Source: Thermotogae bacterium
Lineage (GTDB): Bacteria > Thermotogota > Thermotogae > Petrotogales > Petrotogaceae
Direction: 5' to 3'
DNA length: 64,000 nt
Assembly: GCA_024233675.1 (NCBI GenBank)
Contig: JACKPH010000003.1
Span: 220,188 to 284,187, forward strand
Shown here: positions 1-7,248 of the stretch, one piece after another
Layout of the letters: each line of letters opens with the position of its first letter
How positions within the stretch are numbered: position 1 is the stretch's first letter
Made by a program: the position numbers and the translations under genes
The notes under the pieces: generated by a model
What the model was told of the DNA's origin: nothing
The model's database searches: none
The model's input: only the letters and a program-made list of their open reading frames with translations

Positions 1-43
1 CTAAAACATACGAAAAAAATATTATAAATAAATCTATTACCAT
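1..43 (-). CDS. Possible 5' end of a gene running off the left edge
   Basis: Reading leftwards on the minus strand, an ATG at 43 opens 14 codons without a stop before the window ends; the peptide is strongly hydrophobic (begins MVIDLFIIFFSYVL), as expected for a first membrane segment. It lies 17 bases past the stop of the DegT-type aminotransferase, so it could be the next gene of the same operon. There is no convincing ribosome binding site (only AGAGAAA). Too short to identify; it may be chance. Confidence 0.3.
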   Translation of the reverse strand, partial: MVIDLFIIFFSYVL

Positions 44-59
44 AAGAATTATTTTTCTC

Positions 60-1298
60 TTAGAAATGTACTTCATTTTCAATTTCCTTTAAAACTCTTT
101 TTACACATTCAGCAACATAAATCTGACTTTCTGTATCCATTTCTGTATAGAAAGGTATTGCTGCCGTCATAGAAGAAATCAGTTCAGTTACAGGATAGTC
201 TCCGTAATCATAGCCGAAACTTTTTTTATAAAAATCCTGAACATGTATCGGAGAAAAATAATTTTTTGACTGTATTCCCAGTTTAGAAAGCTTTTCAATA
301 AAAATTTTCTGTATGTTTTTTATTTTAAAAATTGTTGTTTTCCATTCATCTGTTTTAATTTTTTCAGGTAATTCAATATTTTTTATATAATCCGGTAATT
401 TTATTATTTTATTTATCCATTGAGTATTGAATCTTATAACATAAACAAACCAACTCATTTTTGTCATAAATTTTTCTATTTTAGGAAGAACTATTCTGTT
501 TTCATCTTCAAAAAGTTTATAATAATTTTCAGCAACTTTCTGCCTTTTCTGTGTTATTTCATCTATCCTTAGCATCTGCGAATATCCCAGTGCAGCAGAC
601 ATTTCATCAAGTCTGAAGTTATAGCCTATTCTTACGTGATCAAGCCATTCCATTGATGTTCCTCTGCCCTGATTGGCCATAGATTTTGTTTTTACATAAA
701 TATCCTCATTATCTGTAAGTATAAGTCCGCCTTCACCTGTTGTTATCTGCTTATTCGGATAAAAAGCAAAAGTACCGGCTTCTCCGAAAAGTGAAAGTTT
801 TTTGTTCTTATATTCTGACCCGAGAGCTTCACAGGAGTCTTCAACTATTTTTACATTATCCGGTAATATTTTAATTATTTCATCCCAGTCAGGTGACTGT
901 CCGAATACATCAACACCCATAAAAAATGTTTTTTCTGTATTATCAGAACTGATATACTTTTTCAGAGCATCCGCAGATATATTATAATTATAAGGATCTA
1001 TATCAATAAATACCGGTTTCCCTTTTTCATATAACGCTACATTTGAAGAGGCTATAAAAGTAAAAGGTGTAACTATTAATTTATAATCCTCAGAAAACCC
1101 CATAGCTTTTAAAATAAGATGAAGTGCTGATGTACCACTGTTAACCCCCACAGAATATTTTGAACCGGTAAACTTTTTCATGATATTTTCAAATTTTTCA
1201 AGATAAGGCCCCAGTGCAAGATATTCCGAATTTAATACATCATTAACCGTATCTCTGTCGTGTTGATTTATATACGGTCTTGATAAAGGTACTTTCAT
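60..1298 (-). CDS. DegT/DnrJ/EryC1/StrS family PLP aminotransferase
   Basis: A fold-type I PLP enzyme of the sugar aminotransferase family, which makes amino sugars for surface polysaccharides or antibiotics. The N-terminal LSRPYI..., the GVNSGTSALHL phosphate/PLP segment, VTPFTF, the VEDSCEALGS aspartate motif and FYPNKQITTGEGG with the Schiff-base lysine (about residue 183 from this start) are all present. The length (412 aa) is slightly above the usual 370-400 because of an insertion around residues 290-330. I start at the ATG at 1298 because GGAGG lies 5 bases before it; an in-frame ATG four codons earlier would put that GGAGG inside the coding sequence. The substrate cannot be told from sequence; a surface glycan sugar is an inference. 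It follows the membrane protein gene upstream by 14 bases. Confidence 0.88.
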   Translation of the reverse strand: MKVPLSRPYINQHDRDTVNDVLNSEYLALGPYLEKFENIMKKFTGSKYSVGVNSGTSALHLILKAMGFSEDYKLIVTPFTFIASSNVALYEKGKPVFIDIDPYNYNISADALKKYISSDNTEKTFFMGVDVFGQSPDWDEIIKILPDNVKIVEDSCEALGSEYKNKKLSLFGEAGTFAFYPNKQITTGEGGLILTDNEDIYVKTKSMANQGRGTSMEWLDHVRIGYNFRLDEMSAALGYSQMLRIDEITQKRQKVAENYYKLFEDENRIVLPKIEKFMTKMSWFVYVIRFNTQWINKIIKLPDYIKNIELPEKIKTDEWKTTIFKIKNIQKIFIEKLSKLGIQSKNYFSPIHVQDFYKKSFGYDYGDYPVTELISSMTAAIPFYTEMDTESQIYVAECVKRVLKEIENEVHF

Positions 1299-1312
1299 TT
1301 TTTCCTCCAAAT

Positions 1313-2179
1313 TTATATAAAATTATTTATTCTGTCATAGTCTTCTTTGTTGATTATTTTTTCGTTTAACATTTTATCAAGTATTTTTTTCCCTATGTTT
1401 CTGTCAAGTTTTGTAACTTTAGAAAATATAAATGAATATCTCTCGGAAATCTCAGTTTTTACAACATCGGAAATAATTGAATTGTATATTATTTCAAAAG
1501 CTGTTTCTTTTTCAGTTTTATATTCCTCTTCTTTTTCCGATACTTCTGAAATTATTTCCTCAGTTTTCTGAGGTTCCGGATTTTTTGGTTCGGAAATTTT
1601 ATTCTGTACTACTCCGCTTTCTATATAATGATATGCCGTCTCCCTTAAAACTGAATAAATAAGTAACCATTCATAAAGATTAAGCGTAAGAAGTCTCATT
1701 ATCATAACAAGATTACCGTTTCTGTATTTTATTATTTTTGTTTTTATAAAGCCTTTTTCATAAAGTTTTTCCTGAATAATAACCTGATCCCTGACTATTT
1801 TATTAATTAAATATACATACGATGCCCATGCAGCAACGGAAGATGCAAACACAGCCATTCTTATCCACTCGGGAATTTCAAGCTGAGCAATAGATTCCAT
1901 ATCTCCGGCAAGTCCGTATATATAAAAACTTATAAGAAACATTGCAGAAAGTGCACATATATATATTATAAGAGGTATAAAAGATGCTTTTTTTATGTTT
2001 TCCGGGAATTCTATATTTTTATCGGAAAATAATTTTTTAACTCTTTCAACATATTCATTTCTGTTTTTTAAAATTATATGATAAATAAAAAGAAGTAAAC
2101 CTATACCTATAAATTCAAGATTAGGCATATAAAAAAATATTACCGCAATAAATAAAACTAATGGTCTTAAAAGCAACAT
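1313..2179 (-). CDS. Unknown multi-spanning membrane protein
   Basis: I do not recognise this protein. It has about four to five hydrophobic segments in the first 185 residues (near 5-40, 66-88, 105-125 and 160-180), then a charged, Glu/Lys-rich linker (PEPQKTEEIISEVSEKEEE) and a soluble C-terminal tail of about 80 residues. The ATG at 2179 is preferred over the GTG at 2188, because GGAG sits eight bases before the ATG but directly against the GTG. It lies between hisS (23 bases upstream) and the aminotransferase, probably in one transcript. Confidence 0.7.
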   Translation of the reverse strand: MLLLRPLVLFIAVIFFYMPNLEFIGIGLLLFIYHIILKNRNEYVERVKKLFSDKNIEFPENIKKASFIPLIIYICALSAMFLISFYIYGLAGDMESIAQLEIPEWIRMAVFASSVAAWASYVYLINKIVRDQVIIQEKLYEKGFIKTKIIKYRNGNLVMIMRLLTLNLYEWLLIYSVLRETAYHYIESGVVQNKISEPKNPEPQKTEEIISEVSEKEEEYKTEKETAFEIIYNSIISDVVKTEISERYSFIFSKVTKLDRNIGKKILDKMLNEKIINKEDYDRINNFI

Positions 2180-2201
2180 AATAATCACTCCAAATATTCT
2201 A

Positions 2202-3467
2202 TTACTGTTTTTTTAGTTTTTCCTCTATTATTTCCAAAAACCAGTTTTTTTCAACTTTTGTCTGTTCACCGTTTGACATTTCCTTAAAAGTTATTATTTT
2301 TTCTTTTACTTCGTCTTCACCTATTATAGCTGTAAATTTTGAATTTATTTTATTAGAATGTTTCATCTGTGCACTGAAATTTCTTGAGGAAATATTCATA
2401 AAAACATTTATTCCTCTTTTTCTAAGTTCGTTTGAAATTTCAAGAGCCTCTTTTTTTGCCTCTTCACCCGAAAAAATAACATAAACATCTACAGGGGACT
2501 CATCAGATACTTCTATTCCTTCCGCTTTCATTGAAAGAATAACTCTTTCTATACCTATAGCAAAACCTACAGCAGGAGTAGGATTGGCACCTATTTCGGA
2601 AACAAGTCCGTCATATCTTCCGCCACCGGCTATAACTCCCTGCGCTCCCAAAAGTTCGTGTTCTATTTCAAAAGCTGTATTATTATAATAATCAAGACCT
2701 CTTATTATTCCCGGGTCAACTACATAAGGAACGCCTAAAATATCCAGATATTTCTTTAAATTTTCAAAGTCTTTTTTTGACTCTTCCCCGAGAAAATCAA
2801 GTATAGAAGGGGCATTTTTAGCGTATTGCGTATCTATTTTACAGTCGAGAAGTCTCATTGTGTTATTTTCATATCTTACTTTACAGTCATCACACATTTC
2901 TGACAGATAATTTCCGTAATAATCCTTAAGAGCTTTTATATAATTTTCTCTTTCCTCTTTTTTACCTATAGAATTTATTTTTATGGTATATTTTCTTAAC
3001 CCGATTTCTGAAAAAAGATTGTGGGCTATAGATATTAATTCGGCATCGGCAAGCACATCAGCAGTACCGAATATTTCACATCCGAACTGATGAAACTGTC
3101 TTAATCTTCCGCTCTGAGGTTTTTCATATCTGAACATAGGTCCGTTATAATAAAGTTTTATCGGCGATCCCATATTCATAAGGGAATTTTCGATGTAAGC
3201 CCTTACGGCAGAAGCAGTTCCCTCAGGTCTTAGTGTAACAGATCTTCCGCCTTTATCATCAAAGGTATACATTTCTTTCTGCACTACATCGGTACCTTCT
3301 CCTATACCACGGTGAAAAAGTTCTGTCTGTTCCATAATAGGAGTTCTTATTTCATTAAAAGCATATCTTCCCATAAAATCATTTGCTTTTTCTTCAAAAT
3401 ATTTCCAATAATCAATTTCTTTTCCGAATATATCCTGAGTACCTTTTATTTTTTTATACGCTGACAA
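2202..3467 (-). CDS. hisS: Histidyl-tRNA synthetase
   Basis: Class II aminoacyl-tRNA synthetase charging tRNA-His in the cytoplasm. Visible signatures are the N-terminal KGTQDIFG, motif 2 around FRYEKPQSGRLRQFHQFG, the HisRS-specific GLDYYN near the middle, and motif 3 GFAIGIERV, followed by the anticodon-binding domain. The length of 421 aa is typical. The start is a TTG at 3467, eight bases after AGGAG, giving the usual SAYKKIKGTQD beginning; the in-frame extension upstream to 3548 has no such support and reads through the promoter. A good promoter (3506-3534) lies directly upstream, after the terminator of the S1-domain gene. Confidence 0.95.
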   Translation of the reverse strand: MSAYKKIKGTQDIFGKEIDYWKYFEEKANDFMGRYAFNEIRTPIMEQTELFHRGIGEGTDVVQKEMYTFDDKGGRSVTLRPEGTASAVRAYIENSLMNMGSPIKLYYNGPMFRYEKPQSGRLRQFHQFGCEIFGTADVLADAELISIAHNLFSEIGLRKYTIKINSIGKKEERENYIKALKDYYGNYLSEMCDDCKVRYENNTMRLLDCKIDTQYAKNAPSILDFLGEESKKDFENLKKYLDILGVPYVVDPGIIRGLDYYNNTAFEIEHELLGAQGVIAGGGRYDGLVSEIGANPTPAVGFAIGIERVILSMKAEGIEVSDESPVDVYVIFSGEEAKKEALEISNELRKRGINVFMNISSRNFSAQMKHSNKINSKFTAIIGEDEVKEKIITFKEMSNGEQTKVEKNWFLEIIEEKLKKQ

Positions 3468-3505
3468 ATCAGTCACTCCTTTATAAATAGTATTAACTAT
3501 TATAT

Positions 3506-3534
3506 ATTTTACCATAAAATCGGAAATATCACAA
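3506..3534 (-). promoter_or_regulatory. Sigma-70-type promoter of hisS
   Basis: On the minus strand TTGTGA (3534-3529) is followed after 17 bases by TAAAAT (3511-3506). It begins within the T-run of the terminator of the preceding S1-domain gene, so the two elements abut. Confidence 0.5.
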
Positions 3535-3559
3535 AAAAAGAGAGCCAAAGGCTCTCTTA
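3533..3559 (-). terminator. Intrinsic terminator after the S1-domain gene
   Basis: Minus-strand stem GAGAGCC/GGCTCTC with a three-base loop, followed by seven T. It lies just after the stop of the S1-domain gene. Confidence 0.8.
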
Positions 3560-3566
3560 TTTATTA

Positions 3567-3932
3567 TTATCTTTTTTTGTTTCCTCTTTTTTTATCCATA
3601 TGTTTTCTGAATTCTGACATTTTTCTGTCTGAATCTTTAAGAAACTGGGTCAATTTTTTTTCAAAGTTTTCACTGTTCTGTCCGCTCTGTTCTTCTTCTT
3701 CAACGTCTTTTAATGACATTTCCAATTTTCCGTCTTTTGTTGTTCCGATTACTTTTCCTTCGATTTCCTGACCTACTTTAAGAAAATCCGAAATTTCTTT
3801 GACGTAATTTTTGGAAACTTTAGAAATATGAACAAATCCATCTTCTCCAGAATCAAGTTTGACAAATGCACCGAATTTTTTAATGTCAACAACTTTTGCC
3901 TTAACTACGCTTCCTTGGACAATACCTTCCAC
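3567..3932 (-). CDS. S1-domain RNA-binding protein (YugI/GSP13-like)
   Basis: A single S1 RNA-binding OB-fold fills residues 1-75, with GSVVKAKVVDIKKFGAFV and GFVHISKVS typical of the family, followed by an acidic linker and a very basic tail ending in KKRGNKKR. Small one-S1-domain proteins of this kind associate with ribosomes or RNA. The start is a GTG at 3932 with AGG about ten bases upstream; no other start is in frame nearby. It is preceded by an unusual GC-rich structured element (3960-4100) and rpmE, so a role in translation is likely; the RNA target is unknown. Confidence 0.82.
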   Translation of the reverse strand: MEGIVQGSVVKAKVVDIKKFGAFVKLDSGEDGFVHISKVSKNYVKEISDFLKVGQEIEGKVIGTTKDGKLEMSLKDVEEEEQSGQNSENFEKKLTQFLKDSDRKMSEFRKHMDKKRGNKKR

Positions 3933-3959
3933 CCTATTATACCTGCCCTTTCAATTTAA

Positions 3960-4100
3960 TGAATCTATCACTTAAACCTTGCTAAGCTGTGATTTCGTCT
4001 TTACGACGGCCCGGGTCCAGGCAATGGCGCTCACCTCCGAGTTGCTATAAATATTTAACGTTTAGAATTTCTTATGAAATGCAAGGTCTAAACGTCATCA
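3960..4100 (-). ncRNA. Candidate structured RNA or cis-regulatory leader with kissing loops
   Basis: In a window of about 30% GC this non-coding stretch has a core (4005-4042) that is far more GC-rich, normally a mark of structured RNA here as in the tRNAs. Read on the minus strand: stem 1 pairs 4095-4087 with 4066-4058 (nine perfect pairs, ACGTTTAGA/TCTAAACGT), capped by a small hairpin ATTTC-ATAA-GAAAT; stem 2 is CGTC/GACG (4008-3996); stem 3 pairs CTTA/TAAG, extended by ATCA/TGAT across a bulge (3993-3967). The unpaired CCTTGC of stem-loop 1 (4086-4081) is the exact complement of the GCAAGG loop of stem 3 (3982-3977). It lies between the rpmE terminator and the S1-domain start, so it may be the 5' leader of that gene or an independent RNA. 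It does not match SRP RNA, tmRNA, 6S, RNase P or any riboswitch I can recall. Confidence 0.6.
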
Positions 4101-4109
4101 TGCTTTTAA

Positions 4110-4136
4110 AAACAAGGAGCCTAAGGCTCCGTATGA
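4110..4136 (-). terminator. Intrinsic terminator of rpmE
   Basis: Minus-strand hairpin CGGAGCC-TTA-GGCTCC followed by TTGTTTTT just after the rpmE stop codon. It separates rpmE from the structured RNA and the S1-domain gene. Confidence 0.75.
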
Positions 4137-4352
4137 TTAATCTTTCAAGAAATTTTTGTACTTATTCTTGAATCTCTGAACTCTTCCTTCGGTATCAATT
4201 ATCTGAGAACCTGTAAGTCCCTGATAGAAAGGATGACATTCTGAACAAACATCTAATTTTACAGTATCGCTTACTGTATAAATCTTATGTTCAGCACCAC
4301 AAGCGCATTTGGCAATTACCAGTTTCATTTCTGGATGAATTCCACTTTTCAT
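4137..4352 (-). CDS. rpmE: 50S ribosomal protein L31 (zinc-binding, C+ type)
   Basis: 71 residues beginning MKSGIHPEM, the canonical L31 start. Four cysteines (C16, C18, C36, C39) form the zinc site of the C+ paralogue; the zinc-free C- type replaces these. The tail GRVQRFKNKY is typical. The gene has its own promoter (4391-4420) and terminator, so it is probably monocistronic. Confidence 0.95.
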   Translation of the reverse strand: MKSGIHPEMKLVIAKCACGAEHKIYTVSDTVKLDVCSECHPFYQGLTGSQIIDTEGRVQRFKNKYKNFLKD

Positions 4353-4390
4353 TTAAATATTCACCTCTTACAATTTTTGATTTCCGTCAT

Positions 4391-4420
4391 ATTATAGCAT
4401 ATATATTTTAAAAGTGTCAA
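4391..4420 (-). promoter_or_regulatory. Sigma-70-type promoter of rpmE
   Basis: Minus-strand consensus TTGACA (4420-4415), an 18-base spacer and TATAAT (4396-4391), about 40 bases before the rpmE start. Confidence 0.75.
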
Positions 4421-4464
4421 GTTAACGGGGTATTTTCACATTGTGTTAACTATAATTTTACTTA

Positions 4465-5688
4465 TTATAATTCAGATATTAAATTAGCATACACTTCAGA
4501 ATCTTTTAATAAATAATCAATAGCTATATTTTCATTAGGCTGATGAGCTGTTTCATCCATTGTTCCCCATACAACAGCAGGATAACCCTCATGTCTGAGA
4601 ATAGCAGCACATGTTCCGCCTCCTATTCCTCCTACTTTTGTTTCTATTCCCCTTAAGCTTTCAACTGTTCTTTTAAGGAGTTTTACAGAATCATGTTCTT
4701 TATCAGTAGGTTCGGGTGCGCTTTCTTTCTGAACTATTTCAATTTTTACGTCTATACCGTTTTCCTTTGAAAATTCAGCAGCAAGTTTATTTATATCCTC
4801 TATTATTTTTTCTATATCATATTTAGGAAGTATTCTCGCATCAAAAAACTGAACATCAACACCAGGTATAGTATTAATATTTTCAACATTGAGTATTTTT
4901 TTTGTAGGTTCAAAAGTTGAATAATCAGGATCAAACAATTTATCTTTATCTGCATAATTTTTATGAAAAAATTCATCGAGCAGTATATTAAATTTCATTC
5001 CGTATCTTGTTGCATTTTTTGCAAAATCAGGCATTGAAGCATGTGCCTGTTTACCGGTTGTGATTACTTTAAGCCATATTATGGATTTTTCAGCTATTTC
5101 TATAAAAGAACCTTCCGGATTACCTGAATCAGGAACATAAAACCAATCATTTTTTCCGAAAATATTTTGTTTAAGAAGATAACTTATTCCCCATTGTGAA
5201 CCTGTTTCTTCATCAGAAACAAGGGCTATTGCAATATTATTTTTCGGTCTTAGGTTAATATCCATAAGTGCCTTTATTCCCGAAAGAGTGGCAACAAGAG
5301 ATGAACCATTATCTTCAGAGCCTCTTCCGTAAATCTTTCCTTCCTTTATAACCGCTTTAAAAGGATCTGTTTCCCATAAGGATAAATCTCCTGCAGGCAC
5401 TTTGTCCATGTGAGTTATAAACCATACTGTTCTTTCAGGATTACTTCCGTTATATCTTGCTATTATATTTGGTCTGTATCCGCATTCAACTATGTCATCA
5501 GGCGCATTAATAAATTCAATGCTGTCAAATTTCCATTTTTCGATTTCACTGTTAAGCCACTGAGCTACCTCTTTTTCCCCCGGGCCATCAGCTCTCGGAT
5601 TTACAGAGTTAATTGACACAAAATCGCATGAAAGTTTTATTATTTCATCTCTGTTTTTTTCAATCTGTTTTTTTATCTTCTCTTTCAT
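4465..5688 (-). CDS. M20-family metallopeptidase/deacylase
   Basis: Zinc hydrolase of the DapE/ArgE/CPG2 group, cleaving an amide or peptide bond. The metal and catalytic motifs are intact: HMD (H93, D95), GRGSEDNGSS (D126), SDEETG (catalytic Glu about 160 and ligand Glu 161), a dimerisation-domain KQAHAS histidine and a C-terminal AHQPNE histidine near 385. The substrate cannot be deduced; the family includes succinyl-diaminopimelate desuccinylases, acetylornithine deacetylases and dipeptidases, and no lysine or arginine genes lie nearby. The start has GGGG 8-11 bases upstream and overlaps the preceding gene by 29 bases. Confidence 0.88.
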   Translation of the reverse strand: MKEKIKKQIEKNRDEIIKLSCDFVSINSVNPRADGPGEKEVAQWLNSEIEKWKFDSIEFINAPDDIVECGYRPNIIARYNGSNPERTVWFITHMDKVPAGDLSLWETDPFKAVIKEGKIYGRGSEDNGSSLVATLSGIKALMDINLRPKNNIAIALVSDEETGSQWGISYLLKQNIFGKNDWFYVPDSGNPEGSFIEIAEKSIIWLKVITTGKQAHASMPDFAKNATRYGMKFNILLDEFFHKNYADKDKLFDPDYSTFEPTKKILNVENINTIPGVDVQFFDARILPKYDIEKIIEDINKLAAEFSKENGIDVKIEIVQKESAPEPTDKEHDSVKLLKRTVESLRGIETKVGGIGGGTCAAILRHEGYPAVVWGTMDETAHQPNENIAIDYLLKDSEVYANLISEL

Positions 5689-6097
5689 TATAAAATCCCC
5701 CTGTCATTTTAAGTAAATTTTTTATATCCTGTGAAAATTTTTCAAAATTACTTATTTCATATTCCTTTAATTTTCTTGTATATAAAAGTTTTTTGTTTTC
5801 TATAAGTGTTTTAATATTGTTTATATCATTTATTTCCTTTTTTATTTTTCTGCTAACTCTGACATAAAAATAAATTATAACTAATAATAGCAGTACGGAA
5901 ATTATTTTAATCCATAAGTTAAGAAAGACCGCCGAAATTATAAGCATACTTACAAAAGAAAAAAATACGATGTTGAAAAGATTATACAGTATTATTTTTT
6001 TTTCAATATAATTCTGTATATCCTCTGTCATTCTCTGAAAATTTTTACTTAAAAAAACTCTTTCTCCTGATTCAAAATAATCTTCCATGACTGTCAT
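5660..6097 (-). CDS. Small membrane protein with two TM segments and coiled coil
   Basis: I do not recognise it. There is a soluble N-terminal part of about 35 residues, two hydrophobic segments (about 38-58 and 62-82) and a charged helical tail (VRVSRKIKKEINDINNIK...) likely to form a coiled coil. The ATG overlaps the stop of the rRNA methyltransferase (ATGA) and the end overlaps the M20 peptidase by 29 bases, so the three genes are translationally linked. Confidence 0.65.
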   Translation of the reverse strand: MTVMEDYFESGERVFLSKNFQRMTEDIQNYIEKKIILYNLFNIVFFSFVSMLIISAVFLNLWIKIISVLLLLVIIYFYVRVSRKIKKEINDINNIKTLIENKKLLYTRKLKEYEISNFEKFSQDIKNLLKMTGGFYNEREDKKTD

Positions 6098-7248
6098 TTT
6101 TTTACCAGATAAGCTACAGTTTCTGTGTGATCATTGAAAGGAAACATATCAACAGGTGTTATTTCTTTAAGTCTGTAAGAATCAGATAATTCTTTCATAT
6201 TTTCCGCAAAAGAAACAGGGTTACATGAAACATAAATTATATTTTCATATTTCTGCTCTTTCAGAAATTTTATAATGTTTTTGTGAAGACCTGCCCTCGG
6301 AGGATCAAAAACTACAAAATCAGGATTTTCAGTTATTTTCGGAAGTTCATCCTTTACATCTCCGCATATAAATTCTATATTTTGTACGGAATTCTGAGCT
6401 GCATTAAATTCAGCAGCTTTAACAGCTTCTTCTACTATTTCGACAGAATATACTTTTTTTACTTTCCTGCTCATAAGAAGCCCTATTGTACCAGTTCCGG
6501 AAAAAAGATCATAGGCTACATTTCCCTCATCGAGATAATCAAGAACTTTCTTATAAAGTAATTCGGCGCCTTTTGTATTTGTCTGAAAAAAAGAAAAAGG
6601 TGATATCTTAAAAGATAAATCAAAAATTTTATCATTAAAATATTCATTTCCGTAAAGTACTGTAAGTTCATCCGCTTTCATAACATTTGATTTGCTGTCT
6701 GTTTTTGAATGCAGTACAGAAACTATTTTTTCTGATACTTCAAGTTTCATAATACCCTGTGACCATTCTTTTATAATTTCATCATATTCATTTGTTTTAT
6801 GTGTGCCTATATTAACAAGAATTTCACCTGTGTTTATACCTCTTCTTACGGATAAATGTCTCAGATATCCGTCACCTCTCCGGTAATTCCTGAAAGAAAT
6901 ATTTAATTTTCTGAAAAACTCACATGTATACTCAACTATTTTATTAAAATCATCACTTACTATTTTACAGTCTTTGGTATAAAAAACATCATATTTGCGT
7001 TTTCTTCCCTTCATTCCAAGGGTTAAAGGTCCGTCTTTTATTTCATTTCCGAATGTATATTCCATTTTATTCCTGTATCCGTAAAATTCAGGAGAAGCAA
7101 TAATTTCATTGAAAACATCATATTCTATTTTGTTTTCTTCAAGAATTGTTCTTATTTTTTCCTCTTTAATTTTTATTGTTTCTTCATATTCATGATTAAG
7201 AGTTGTACATCCTCCGCAGTTTTCAAAAACTGAACATATATTTTTCAA
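6094..7248 (-). CDS. 23S rRNA (uracil-5-)-methyltransferase, RlmD/RlmCD type
   Basis: SAM-dependent RNA m5U methyltransferase of the TrmA/RumA family. C5, C11 and C14 plus a cysteine near 95 (TKDCKIV) supply the [4Fe-4S] cluster. The SAM site reads LFSGTGTIGL; DPPRAG follows, then the catalytic nucleophile C342 in YVSCNP and the general base E376 in HTETV. No separate N-terminal TRAM domain is present (384 aa). The start is TTG at 7248 after AGAGG, overlapping the stop of the upstream gene. The exact target uridine cannot be set from sequence. Confidence 0.88.
   Translation of the reverse strand: MKNICSVFENCGGCTTLNHEYEETIKIKEEKIRTILEENKIEYDVFNEIIASPEFYGYRNKMEYTFGNEIKDGPLTLGMKGRKRKYDVFYTKDCKIVSDDFNKIVEYTCEFFRKLNISFRNYRRGDGYLRHLSVRRGINTGEILVNIGTHKTNEYDEIIKEWSQGIMKLEVSEKIVSVLHSKTDSKSNVMKADELTVLYGNEYFNDKIFDLSFKISPFSFFQTNTKGAELLYKKVLDYLDEGNVAYDLFSGTGTIGLLMSRKVKKVYSVEIVEEAVKAAEFNAAQNSVQNIEFICGDVKDELPKITENPDFVVFDPPRAGLHKNIIKFLKEQKYENIIYVSCNPVSFAENMKELSDSYRLKEITPVDMFPFNDHTETVAYLVKK

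Noticed and set aside
3468..3548. N-terminal extension of the HisS frame by 27 codons
   Set aside because: It covers the hisS promoter and part of the preceding terminator and lacks a ribosome binding site; the TTG at 3467 has AGGAG at proper distance and gives the usual HisRS start.
3936..3941. TATAAT on the minus strand just before the S1-domain start as promoter
   Set aside because: It would start transcription within or at the GTG and has no -35 at 16-18 bases; the ribosome binding site would be lost.
3960..4100. Assignment of the GC-rich element to SRP RNA, tmRNA, RNase P RNA or twister ribozyme
   Set aside because: Hallmark sequences of SRP (GGAAG/GCAG loop), tmRNA tag and tRNA-like ends, and the RNase P core are absent; only a partial, order-inconsistent resemblance to twister core bases was seen.
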